Below, in pieces: positions 28,687-36,200 of a stretch of 48,283 nucleotides of DNA. Position 1 is the stretch's first letter; every line of letters starts with the position of its first letter. Location: assembly GCA_030648285.1 (NCBI GenBank), contig JAUSIC010000003.1:1-48283 (forward strand). The letters are read 5' to 3'. A program made the translations under genes and the position numbers. The notes under the pieces were generated by a model. It saw nothing but the letters and a program-made list of their open reading frames with translations. It did not search any database and was not told the DNA's origin. This stretch comes from Nanobdellota archaeon (GTDB taxonomy: Archaea; Nanobdellota; Nanobdellia; Pacearchaeales; GW2011-AR1).

Positions 28687-29163
28687 TTAATCGTTTTTTA
28701 TCTTCTTAATTATGTCTGTTGTAGAATTAACTTTATCGCTGGTGAATGCTATTTTTCCGCCATAGCTTTCAACAACTCTTCTTTCTTCCTGATTGCATGT
28801 ATCTATGTTATATTCTCCTCCTTTGACATACACATCTGGCTTGAGAGACTGAATATGGCCAACAGGACTCTGCTCATCATAAATTAAGATAAAATCAACA
28901 GAACTTAAAGCAGAGAGTATTTCTGCTCTTTCTCTTTGGGGTATTTTCGGCCTGTCTGGCCCTTTAACTGCCTTGACAGAAGAATCTGAATTTAAGCCGA
29001 CAATCAAAAAATCCCCTTTCTCTTTAGACTCATTCAAGTGCCTTATATGCCCTACATGAAGTATATCAAAGCACCCATTTGTCCAAATTATTGTTTTTCC
29101 CTGCTTTTTCAACTGAGGAACAATAATCAGCAATTCCTCATAAGTCTTTATTTTATCAGACAT
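28687..29163 (-). CDS. Cytidylyltransferase-like protein, HldE C-domain/RfaE2 type
   Basis: 158 residues. IIWTNGCFDILHVGHIRHLNESKEKGDFLIVGLNSDSSVKAVKGPDRP near residues 25-72 holds the HxGH motif (36-39). RAEILSALSSVDFILIYDEQSPVGHIQSLKPDVYVKGGEYN follows, and the end has STTDIIKKIK, the position of the STSxII motif. This matches the D-glycero-D-manno-heptose-1-phosphate adenylyltransferase half of HldE; the kinase half is missing, as in RfaE2 forms. It probably activates a sugar phosphate for the GT9-like neighbour. TATA TTTTAAAA at 29184-29191. Confidence 0.83.
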   Translation of the reverse strand: MSDKIKTYEELLIIVPQLKKQGKTIIWTNGCFDILHVGHIRHLNESKEKGDFLIVGLNSDSSVKAVKGPDRPKIPQRERAEILSALSSVDFILIYDEQSPVGHIQSLKPDVYVKGGEYNIDTCNQEERRVVESYGGKIAFTSDKVNSTTDIIKKIKND

Positions 29164-29194
29164 TTAACTAAAAATAATAAGCCTTTTAAAAAAG

Positions 29195-30166
29195 TTATTG
29201 TGATAGAGCATTTAAAACCTCCTCAGCAGATATGCTTTTTGTAAGCTCTTCAGAGTACAAATCCTGCTTCTCTGGAAAAAAGTCATAAAGTTTTGGTGAA
29301 ACTATTTTTTTTAATGTTCCATATCCTTCAATTTCATCAGGAGAAGTACAGAAAAACAAGCCTATTGTTGGTTTTTTTAATGCAAGAGAAATGTGCAGTG
29401 AAACACTATCTGGACAAACAATCTCATCGCATAAACTTATTAAAGAAATTAGCTCTCTAAGAGAGCAATTCAAATCATGCGTATAAATTTTTATCCCTTG
29501 CTCTTTTAATTCTTCAATTAATTCTTCATACTTACCTTTTTCATCAGGTCCTCCAAGCAACAAAACTTCCTTATTTATTTTTCTAATAAATTCTTTTGTG
29601 TTTTCAAAATTCCAAACTTTTGAAGGCCATTTTGGAGAAGAACCTGCATAGATTCCGATTAGTTTTTTTTGAGTAAGATTATTATCTCTCAAGAATTTTT
29701 CAGCGTAATCTTTTTCCTTATCAGTTAAAACAATTACAGGCAATTCCTTAGAATAGGGTAATTCTGCTGCATCAAACATCATTTCTTGATATGTTCTTTT
29801 ATTTGTCTTTTTTAGATTATCATCAAATAAGGTATTTAGATAATATTCTGCAGAGAGATTAAATGCAACAGGATAACCATTTTCATTATAAAAACCAAAT
29901 TTTTTTTCTGCATTAATTTCTTTTGCTATTCTTGTAGCTTCTTCATCAACATCAAAATTATATAGGATGTCAAAAAATTCTCTGGGATAATTAAAAATTG
30001 AAAATACCCTCTGAACATGAGGATTTGCTTCAAATATTTGCATATTATGCTCTTTTGTTATCCAAGTTATCTCTGAATCAGGATATTTTTTCCTAACTGC
30101 CTGAGCTATTGGAAGAGTTCTTATGACATCTCCAGACGCACCTAATTTGATTATCAGTACCTTCAT
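29195..30166 (-). CDS. Family 9 glycosyltransferase (heptosyltransferase-like)
   Basis: 323 residues. MKVLIIKLGASGDVIRTLPIAQAVRKKYPDSEITWITKEHN is the GT9 N terminus. IGIYAGSSPKWPSKVWNFENTKEFI near 165-190 and LLGGPDEKGKYEELIEEL, then ISLISLCDEIVCPDSVSLHISLALKKPTIGLFFCTSPDEIEGYG near 243-285 are the C-domain motifs of ADP-heptose:LPS heptosyltransferases. GT9 is bacterial in origin and rare in archaea. With the RfaE2-like gene beside it, a heptose-like sugar in the surface glycan is suggested, not shown. Confidence 0.82.
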   Translation of the reverse strand: MKVLIIKLGASGDVIRTLPIAQAVRKKYPDSEITWITKEHNMQIFEANPHVQRVFSIFNYPREFFDILYNFDVDEEATRIAKEINAEKKFGFYNENGYPVAFNLSAEYYLNTLFDDNLKKTNKRTYQEMMFDAAELPYSKELPVIVLTDKEKDYAEKFLRDNNLTQKKLIGIYAGSSPKWPSKVWNFENTKEFIRKINKEVLLLGGPDEKGKYEELIEELKEQGIKIYTHDLNCSLRELISLISLCDEIVCPDSVSLHISLALKKPTIGLFFCTSPDEIEGYGTLKKIVSPKLYDFFPEKQDLYSEELTKSISAEEVLNALSQ

Positions 30167-30171
30167 GAATT

Positions 30172-30194
30172 TTTATATAGAAAACCTTATATAA
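30172..30194. promoter_or_regulatory. Interlocked divergent TATA boxes
   Basis: TTTATATA (30172-30179) is centred about 25 bases before the plus-strand ATG at 30200. TTATATAA (30187-30194, palindromic) is centred about 25 bases before the minus-strand ATG at 30166. The gap between the starts is only 33 bases, so the boxes lie within each other's promoters. Confidence 0.5.
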
Positions 30195-30199
30195 AGATT

Positions 30200-30634
30200 A
30201 TGAAAGAAAAATATATGAAAGTTTACATAGCAGGAAAATTGTGCAATGAAGATGAAAGAAAATTCTTGGAAAAACTTGCAAAATTAGCAGAAGAATTAGG
30301 ATTTGAGACATTTCTTCCCCACAGAGAGATAGGATTAGCTAAAAATATATATGATGTTGAGAAAATATTTAATGGAGATATAATAAACGGATTTAAGGAT
30401 GTTTCTTTGGTTATTGCAGACTTGAATGGATTGCATATTGGTTCAGGAACTGCATGGGAATTAGGATATGCCTATGCAAAAGGAATTCCTGTAATAGGAA
30501 TCAAAGAAGACGAGCCAATAGAAAATGCATTGGATAGTTTAAGTGCAATAATAATTCATTCTACAAAGATAGTAAATTCTTTAGAAGAATTGAAAAAGGA
30601 ATTAGAAAGGTTTAAAATTAATCAAGAGGCTTAG
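30200..30634 (+). CDS. Nucleoside 2-deoxyribosyltransferase-like protein
   Basis: 144 residues. MKVYIAGKLCNEDERKFLEKLAKLAEELGFETFLPHREIG, then INGFKDVSLVIADLNGLHIGSGTAWELGYAYAKGIPVIGI near residues 60-100 match the family (DLNG..G.GTAWELGYA motif with the catalytic Glu). It acts in nucleotide salvage. A second ATG at 30215 begins the conserved MKVYIAGKL and also fits a TATA box, so the first five residues are uncertain. The 3' end overlaps the convergent GT2 gene by 17 bases. Confidence 0.83.
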   Translation: MKEKYMKVYIAGKLCNEDERKFLEKLAKLAEELGFETFLPHREIGLAKNIYDVEKIFNGDIINGFKDVSLVIADLNGLHIGSGTAWELGYAYAKGIPVIGIKEDEPIENALDSLSAIIIHSTKIVNSLEELKKELERFKINQEA

Positions 30635-31520
30635 TCGATTGTATTTCTGTTTCTCTCCAGCCATCAGAATAATTTGTTTTTTGTTTTATATCCTCGAAGG
30701 CTTTTTTATAGATGCTGTATCTTGCTTTTAACAATTCTGTTGTCCAGCCAAATTCCTTCATTTTTTTTGAGTATAACAAGGAATGAAAAAGACCATATTT
30801 TATCTCATTGAAAAAAGATTTTGTTCTTGGCATTTCTGGAAATAATTTGTTCAGATTTTCATGCCCTTTTATATTTCTTATTTTTTGATTCTCCCAGTCT
30901 TTGATATTGTCTGGATTTTTCACAAAAACTTCCACATCAGGAAGATATTTTATTTTATATCCTTTTTTCCAGAAAAGATAAGGAATAACAGAATCTTCTG
31001 AAGCGTCTATAGGAAAATCAACAATAACTCCCTTTCGAATTGCAAACAAATATCCTGAACATTCAAAGAACTTTTCTTTTTGCGATAACTTCTTTCTCAC
31101 TTTATCAGCCCCTGAAAAAAGAAGATGAGACCAGTATCCAAATTTTGTATCTCTGGAATCCACTGAAACAGGCTTTCCTGTTATGCATCCTATTTTTGAA
31201 TCTTGAAATGCATCTGAAATTTCCTTAACTGTATTTTGAGAAACATAGACATCTCCATCTGTAAGAATAAAAATATCTTTCTCTGTGCCAGGAAATTCCT
31301 GAAATAAAAGATTTAATGCATAAGATTTTCCTTCTCCTGGATCAAGAAAAAAATTAAACCTCTTGTCGTCTATATTCTCTTTTAAAAATTTCTCAACTTC
31401 TTCAAAAGGGTCAACAACAAACACCCTCAAATCTTCATCTTTATATTGCTCTAAAAAAACATTAACAGCTCTCAAAGTAGAAACAGGTTCTTTATACGAA
31501 GTGATAATAACATCTATCAT
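30618..31520 (-). CDS. Family 2 glycosyltransferase
   Basis: 300 residues. IDVIITSYKEPVSTLRAVNVFL is the GT-A start. FFLDPGEGKSYALNLLF near 77-93 and DIFILTDGDVYVSQNTVKEI near 102-121 hold the DGD metal motif. GYLFAIRKGVIVDFPIDASEDSVIPYLFWKKGYKIKYLPDVEVFVKNPD near 155-204 carries the acceptor-side ED motif. It is soluble, without membrane segments. The sugar is unknown. It follows a small KOW-like gene by one base. Confidence 0.83.
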   Translation of the reverse strand: MIDVIITSYKEPVSTLRAVNVFLEQYKDEDLRVFVVDPFEEVEKFLKENIDDKRFNFFLDPGEGKSYALNLLFQEFPGTEKDIFILTDGDVYVSQNTVKEISDAFQDSKIGCITGKPVSVDSRDTKFGYWSHLLFSGADKVRKKLSQKEKFFECSGYLFAIRKGVIVDFPIDASEDSVIPYLFWKKGYKIKYLPDVEVFVKNPDNIKDWENQKIRNIKGHENLNKLFPEMPRTKSFFNEIKYGLFHSLLYSKKMKEFGWTTELLKARYSIYKKAFEDIKQKTNYSDGWRETEIQSTKPLD

Positions 31521-31521
31521 T

Positions 31522-31719
31522 TTAATTTAAAGACTCAAAAGGGTAGTCTTCTGGCCTTATTAGAACAATTGTTTCTTCTTTTGCGTTTTTTGCCAGAATC
31601 CTTACTTTTCTTTTTCCCTGTTTCCCCATGTCTGAAATTTCAAATTCATGTATAAAATATTCTTGGCTAGCTATTAAGATTTTATCTCCTTTTTTTAACT
31701 CTGATGCTGGTTTTCTCAT
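31522..31719 (-). CDS. Small EF-P/eIF5A-like beta-domain protein
   Basis: 65 residues. ASELKKGDKILIASQEYFIHEFEISDMGKQGKRKVRILAKN and ETIVLIRPEDYPFE resemble the N-terminal KOW-like domain of aIF5A/EF-P, but without the hypusine/lysine loop and the OB domain. Similar stand-alone small proteins annotated as elongation-factor-like are known in archaea. Function unknown. It shares a palindromic TATA box with queC. Confidence 0.55.
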   Translation of the reverse strand: MRKPASELKKGDKILIASQEYFIHEFEISDMGKQGKRKVRILAKNAKEETIVLIRPEDYPFESLN

Positions 31720-31741
31720 TGATTATTTCTGATAAAACAAA

Positions 31742-31749
31742 TTTATAAA
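31742..31749. promoter_or_regulatory. Palindromic TATA box shared by queC and the EF-P-like gene
   Basis: TTTATAAA sits exactly mid-way in the 51-base gap, about 26.5 bases from the minus-strand start (31719) and 25.5 from the plus-strand start (31771). Confidence 0.6.
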
Positions 31750-31770
31750 GATTGTTAAAATTTAAAAGGG

Positions 31771-32481
31771 ATGAAAAATGCGATAATACTCTGTTCAGGA
31801 GGATTAGACAGTGTTGTTACTTCTCATTATGTAAGAGAAAAACTAGGATATGAGAAAATTATTATCCTGTTCTTTAATTATAATCAAAAGAGCCTCATAA
31901 AAGAAAGAAAATCCTCAAAAAAATGCGCAAAAGACATTAAAGCCAAATTCAGTGAAATTGATTTAAGATTATTATTTTCACATATAAATAAAAGTGTTAG
32001 AATAAAAAAAATAAAAAGAAAAGAACTGAAAAACAGTTCTAAAGAATCAGAAAAACTTTATGTTCCTTGTAGAAATACTTTGTTTTTAGTTTATTCTCTT
32101 GCTTTGGCAGAATCTCTGTATAAAGATAAGAAAGAAATTTATGATATTTTTACTGGATTTAAAAATGAAGGAAAAGAATCTTATCCAGATACAACTCCTG
32201 AATTTGTTGAGGAGATGAACAAGCTAAGCAAAATTAGCTGTTATAAACCTTTTAAGATTAATGCTCCTTTAATAAGAAAAGATAAAGAAGATATCATAAA
32301 ATTAGGAATAAATTTAGGAGTGAATCTTAAAGATACATTTAGCTGTTATAATAGTTTAAATGGAAAACATTGCGGATATTGCTTGGCGTGCAGATTAAGG
32401 CAAGAGGGATTTTATTGGGCAAATGTCAAGGATCCTACAATTTACAAAGAAAAACTGAAAGATTTTCGAACAGCCGAATAA
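31771..32481 (+). CDS. queC: 7-cyano-7-deazaguanine (preQ0) synthase QueC
   Basis: 236 residues. SGGLDS at residues 9-14 is the ATP-pyrophosphatase P-loop. YVPCRNTLFLVYSLALAES near 98-115, FTGFKNEGKESYPDTTPEFVEEM near 127-149, and the zinc site Cys192, Cys201, Cys204, Cys207 in SCYNSLNGKHCGYCLACRLR are all present. The enzyme makes preQ0, used in archaea for archaeosine in tRNA. Leaderless. It abuts the convergent radical SAM gene with no gap. Confidence 0.94.
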   Translation: MKNAIILCSGGLDSVVTSHYVREKLGYEKIIILFFNYNQKSLIKERKSSKKCAKDIKAKFSEIDLRLLFSHINKSVRIKKIKRKELKNSSKESEKLYVPCRNTLFLVYSLALAESLYKDKKEIYDIFTGFKNEGKESYPDTTPEFVEEMNKLSKISCYKPFKINAPLIRKDKEDIIKLGINLGVNLKDTFSCYNSLNGKHCGYCLACRLRQEGFYWANVKDPTIYKEKLKDFRTAE

Positions 32482-34017
32482 TTATACCCTATACCTTGTT
32501 TTGTCATACCAAACTTTGAATGAAATTGGCAAAGAGCGATACATTGGTTTTATTATCTTTTCTCTTGTTAAATCTGAAATTGATACTGCATAGAGTGAGA
32601 AATAAGACATCAGGGGATTTTTCAGATTTTTTCTGATTCTTTTTTCTTTTAAGAGATAATTCAAAAGAAAATTAGGCATGAACCCGTATCTTTTTTCTGT
32701 CACAGAACCTCTCATCAAATTCAAAATTAGATTAAGATAAATGTTTCTTTTTTTCAACAAGATATGCTTGCTTCTATCCCAATAATTCAATTGATAAGCT
32801 GCATCTTTTTCAGTCTTGATTATTCCTTCTCTCCTTGCTCTTACATCTAATTTTGAACCTGGAAAAAATACAAGATTGTTGACAGACAAATAATATGGTT
32901 TTGGAAGTTTCCTAAGAAGCTTTATTAGATTTAAAATATGCTCTGGTTTTTCATAAGGATTGCAAGTTATTACATCATACATGATTGCCAATTTGTTTTT
33001 ATATTTATTAATTATTTTTGCTGCATTCAAGACATGATTATCTGTCTGATTCCTATGATAAATCTCAAGGTTAGTTTTTTCGCTTCCTTGTATTCCAACA
33101 ATAATATCTGTGCAGCCTGCATCTACTAGCAATTTTATTTTTTCTTCTGACACAGTATGCGGATCTGCAAGGCATTTGAATCTCATATTAACTTTCTCTT
33201 TGTAAAGCTTGCAGAATTTTTTTATGTCTTCTATAGGGCGGAGAGAAAAAGTATCATCTCTTATATCAAAATAACCCAGAGAAGGAAATTTATTTTTTAA
33301 GTACAAAACACCCTCTATTATGTATTCTGGAGAATGCCATCTCAGGACTTTCTTTCTTTTTCCTTCATAAAGTTGGTTGAATAAGCTATTTGAACAATAA
33401 TCACAACCATAAGGACAGCCTCTTCCTGTTAGGAAAAATATCTGCCCTCCCAAATCTCTTTCTCTGAATTTTATTATTTTTCTTTTTTCTAAAATAAAAT
33501 GGTCTTCAATATCATAATCTGGAAGAGGAAGAGAATCCAGATTGTCTATCAAATTTCTTACTGGATTTTTTATTATTTTTCCTGCTTTTTTTATCCAGAG
33601 GTTTTTTATCTTATCAAAACTTTTTTTCTTTTCAATTGCATTAACCAAATCAATGATTGCATCTTCTCCTTCACCTACGCAGACAATATCTGCATGCCTT
33701 ATGCATTCTTCAGGAGAGATTGTTGCATGAACTCCTCCATAGACTATTGGAATGTTCGTATTTTTTTTCAAAAAAGAAATTAATCTTGAAGCCCTATGTG
33801 CTGTAGAAGCATAGGAGTTTATTCCAATTAGTTTACTTTCTCTGCACAGATTTAATAATTGAATTAATTCTTCTCTTGAATAATTTTTAGAATAATCTTC
33901 ACTTAGAGTCATAAAAACGATTTTTACTTTATGTCCTTGTTTTTTTAAAACAGAGGAAATTGTCCTTATTCCTTGGTCAGAAGGATATGTTGATGTAGAA
34001 ATGAGAGTTACTTGCAT
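32482..34017 (-). CDS. B12-binding-type radical SAM protein
   Basis: 511 residues. IGINSYASTAHRASRLISFLKK, IPIVYGGVHATISPEECIRHADIVCVGEGEDAIIDLV near 89-126 form the B12-binding-type domain. TGRGCPYGCDYCSN gives Cys201, Cys205 and Cys208. FDIRDDTFSLRPIEDIKKFCKLY, IIVGIQGSEKTNLEIYHRNQT and VITCNPYEKPEHILNLIKLL follow. The C-terminal 100 residues are hydrophobic and basic. A TATA-like TTTTTAAA at about 34040-34047 fits leaderless transcription. Substrate unknown. Confidence 0.9.
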   Translation of the reverse strand: MQVTLISTSTYPSDQGIRTISSVLKKQGHKVKIVFMTLSEDYSKNYSREELIQLLNLCRESKLIGINSYASTAHRASRLISFLKKNTNIPIVYGGVHATISPEECIRHADIVCVGEGEDAIIDLVNAIEKKKSFDKIKNLWIKKAGKIIKNPVRNLIDNLDSLPLPDYDIEDHFILEKRKIIKFRERDLGGQIFFLTGRGCPYGCDYCSNSLFNQLYEGKRKKVLRWHSPEYIIEGVLYLKNKFPSLGYFDIRDDTFSLRPIEDIKKFCKLYKEKVNMRFKCLADPHTVSEEKIKLLVDAGCTDIIVGIQGSEKTNLEIYHRNQTDNHVLNAAKIINKYKNKLAIMYDVITCNPYEKPEHILNLIKLLRKLPKPYYLSVNNLVFFPGSKLDVRARREGIIKTEKDAAYQLNYWDRSKHILLKKRNIYLNLILNLMRGSVTEKRYGFMPNFLLNYLLKEKRIRKNLKNPLMSYFSLYAVSISDLTREKIIKPMYRSLPISFKVWYDKTRYRV

Positions 34018-34077
34018 AAAACGAGCAAAATAGATGTTCTTTTTAAATTTTTATTCATTTACAGGAACACGGAAATC

Positions 34078-34085
34078 TTTTAAAA
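34078..34085 (+). promoter_or_regulatory. TATA box that decides the start of the fusion gene
   Basis: TTTTAAAA centred 26.5 bases before the ATG at 34108. The upstream in-frame ATG at 34096 is only about 14 bases from the box, which argues against it. Confidence 0.5.
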
Positions 34086-34107
34086 ACCATACTCAATGGC
34101 TATTTTG

Positions 34108-35991
34108 ATGAAAGCACTCATACTTGCAGGGGGCAGAGGCAAAAGATTAGATGATTGGACTGAAAACAAGAATAAAAGCATGATTAAACTTTTTGAAAAA
34201 CCAATCATAGAGTATAACCTTGAACATGCAATAGAAGCAGGAGTCAAAGAGATAATCATAGTTATTGGTTATAAAGGAGAAGAAATAAAAAGAGCTTTTG
34301 GAAAAGAATACAAGGGAATTCCAATAAAGTATATTCTTCAGAAAGAGCAGAGAGGAGTAATACATGCAATAGAATGTGCAAGACACACAATAGGAGATTC
34401 TGATTTTTTGCTGATGCTCGCAGATGAAATTGTTCCTGAATCAAAAATAAAAGAGATGGCTAAAAAATTCAGGAAAGAAAATTTATTTGCTATATGTGGA
34501 ATAATAAATGAAAAACAGACAGCAAGCATAGGCAAAACTTATTCTGCAATGGTCAATGAAAAAAACAGGGTGTTTAGACTGATTGAAAAACCAAAAGTAG
34601 TAATCAACAAGATAAAAGGAACAGGACACTGCATTCTCAAGAATGACATGCTTAACTACCTTGAGAGAACTCCTATCAATGCAAACAGAGGAGAAAGAGA
34701 ATTAGTTGACTGGATTCAAGTGGCTGTTGATGATGGAAAAGAAGTTTATGTTTATCCAATAAGTAGAATTGGATATGTAAATGTAAATACAAAAGAAGAT
34801 TATGATTTAGCAAAAGAACTTTTAAGAAAATCAAATCCAAAAGTTTTGATTGTTCATACACAGATGAAATTCTTAGGAGGGGCAGAATTATTGATAGTTG
34901 AATTATGCAACTGGCTTACAAAGAATGGAGTAAAAAATGATATTCTAGCATTATCCAAATCAAAAGAAGTTGAAAACTCTCTTATTGATACAGAGATAAT
35001 AATTCCCAAACATAACATTAATTTGCAACCTCCTGGATTCAAAAATACAGGAGAAGTTATACAATTCATTAAAATTTACAGAAAGAAACTGAAAAAAATA
35101 TTAAAAAATTATGATGTAATTAATTTTCATAATTTTCCTGTTACCTGGACTCTTTTTCCAAGAAAAAAACCTTGTGTCTGGATGCTGAATGAACCTCCAA
35201 ATTTATGGAGCAAGCCAAATGCAGGATTATTGCTAAAAACACTAAACAAAACAAGAAACTGGCTTGATAAATTCATAATCAAGAAGAGTGTAGATATAAT
35301 CTGCACTGCTGATGAATTCAATAAGACAAGAGCAGAAAAAAGATACAAAAAAAGTTCAAGGATAATATATTACGGAGTTAATCATGATTTTTTTTCTAAA
35401 GGAAAAGCTGAAAGAGCAATTAAAAAATTCAACTTGAAGAATAATTTTGTTGTTCTCCAATCAGGAATGATTATTGATACTAAAAACCAGTTGGAGAGTG
35501 TCAAAACAATAAAAAAAGTAAAAGAAAGTATTCCAAATGTTCTTTTATTGTTAGCAGGAAAGGTTGCTGATGAAAAATACAAAAAAATAATTGAGGATTA
35601 TATCAAAGAAAATAATTTAGAAAAAAATGTTTTATTCACAGGAAATTTATCAAGAGAAGAATTGAGAGACTTATACAAAGCAAGTGATGTTGGCTTGTTC
35701 CCTGTTGGAAAACAAGGAGGATGGTTGGCTCCATTTGAAATGCTTTGTTCTGGAAATCCTGTTATTGTTTCAGAAGAGATGGGTGCTGCTTCTTTGATAA
35801 AAAATTTCAATCTAGGGGTTGTTACAAAAGATTATGCAAGTTCCTTGCTAGAGGTTCATAAAAACAAGAAGGATTATGTGAAACAAGCAAAAGAGGCTTC
35901 ATTATTCATAAAAAAGAATTTATCTTGGAAAATATTTACAGATAAAATGATTAAAGCTTATAAGGATGCACTGGGAAAGGAAAAATATTAA
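34108..35991 (+). CDS. Fusion: sugar-1-phosphate nucleotidyltransferase + GT4 glycosyltransferase
   Basis: 627 residues from ATG 34108. Residues 1-240 form a nucleotidyltransferase: MKALILAGGRGKRL, EYNLEHAIEAGVKEIIIVIGYKGEEI, LMLADEIV and FRLIEKPK. Residues about 244-627 form a GT4/GT-B enzyme: VLIVHTQMKFLGGAELLIVEL, IIYYGVNHDFF, VVLQSGMIIDTKNQLESVKTIKKV, VLFTGNLSREELRDLYKASDVGLFP and LAPFEMLCSGNPVIVSEEMGA. The two are joined by a short linker with no stop or frame change. One protein could both make the nucleotide-sugar and use it. The sugar is unknown. Confidence 0.88.
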   Translation: MKALILAGGRGKRLDDWTENKNKSMIKLFEKPIIEYNLEHAIEAGVKEIIIVIGYKGEEIKRAFGKEYKGIPIKYILQKEQRGVIHAIECARHTIGDSDFLLMLADEIVPESKIKEMAKKFRKENLFAICGIINEKQTASIGKTYSAMVNEKNRVFRLIEKPKVVINKIKGTGHCILKNDMLNYLERTPINANRGERELVDWIQVAVDDGKEVYVYPISRIGYVNVNTKEDYDLAKELLRKSNPKVLIVHTQMKFLGGAELLIVELCNWLTKNGVKNDILALSKSKEVENSLIDTEIIIPKHNINLQPPGFKNTGEVIQFIKIYRKKLKKILKNYDVINFHNFPVTWTLFPRKKPCVWMLNEPPNLWSKPNAGLLLKTLNKTRNWLDKFIIKKSVDIICTADEFNKTRAEKRYKKSSRIIYYGVNHDFFSKGKAERAIKKFNLKNNFVVLQSGMIIDTKNQLESVKTIKKVKESIPNVLLLLAGKVADEKYKKIIEDYIKENNLEKNVLFTGNLSREELRDLYKASDVGLFPVGKQGGWLAPFEMLCSGNPVIVSEEMGAASLIKNFNLGVVTKDYASSLLEVHKNKKDYVKQAKEASLFIKKNLSWKIFTDKMIKAYKDALGKEKY

Positions 35992-36147
35992 TTACTCTTT
36001 TAACTTTGCTACTCCTAACCTTAATCTTATTGCTTCTGAGATGAATTCAGCTCTTGAACGATAACCCTCTTTTGACTTTTCCATATATTTATCTATCATT
36101 TTAGCTAAATCTTCTGTAATAGAGATATTAACATATCTTACTCTCAT
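35992..36147 (-). CDS. Ribbon-helix-helix DNA-binding protein
   Basis: 51 residues from ATG 36147. A longer open frame runs upstream, but its sequence is not protein-like and crosses the divergent promoter. MRVRYVNISITEDLAKMIDKYMEKSKEGYRSRAEFISEAIRLRLG is a complete ribbon-helix-helix: the beta strand VRYVNISI and two helices joined by a turn with SRAEFI. Such proteins bind inverted repeats as dimers of dimers. It faces the methyltransferase gene, and an 18-base inverted repeat lies at that gene's start. Regulation of the neighbour and itself is likely. Its stop abuts the fusion gene's stop. Confidence 0.8.
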   Translation of the reverse strand: MRVRYVNISITEDLAKMIDKYMEKSKEGYRSRAEFISEAIRLRLGVAKLKE

Positions 36148-36168
36148 CAAGTACAGGTAGTGGAAAGA

Positions 36169-36176
36169 TTTATTAA
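36169..36176. promoter_or_regulatory. TATA box shared by the RHH gene and the methyltransferase gene
   Basis: TTTATTAA, reading TTAATAAA on the other strand, centred 25.5 bases from the minus-strand start at 36147 and 27.5 from the plus-strand ATG at 36200. Confidence 0.5.
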
Positions 36177-36182
36177 CTTTTT

Positions 36183-36200
36183 TCACGCACATATGCGTGA
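36183..36200. promoter_or_regulatory. Inverted repeat, probable operator for the RHH protein
   Basis: TCACGCA, four bases, TGCGTGA: a perfect 7-bp inverted repeat at the predicted transcription and translation start of the methyltransferase gene. Binding here would block that transcript directly. The link to the RHH protein is inferred from position. Confidence 0.6.
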
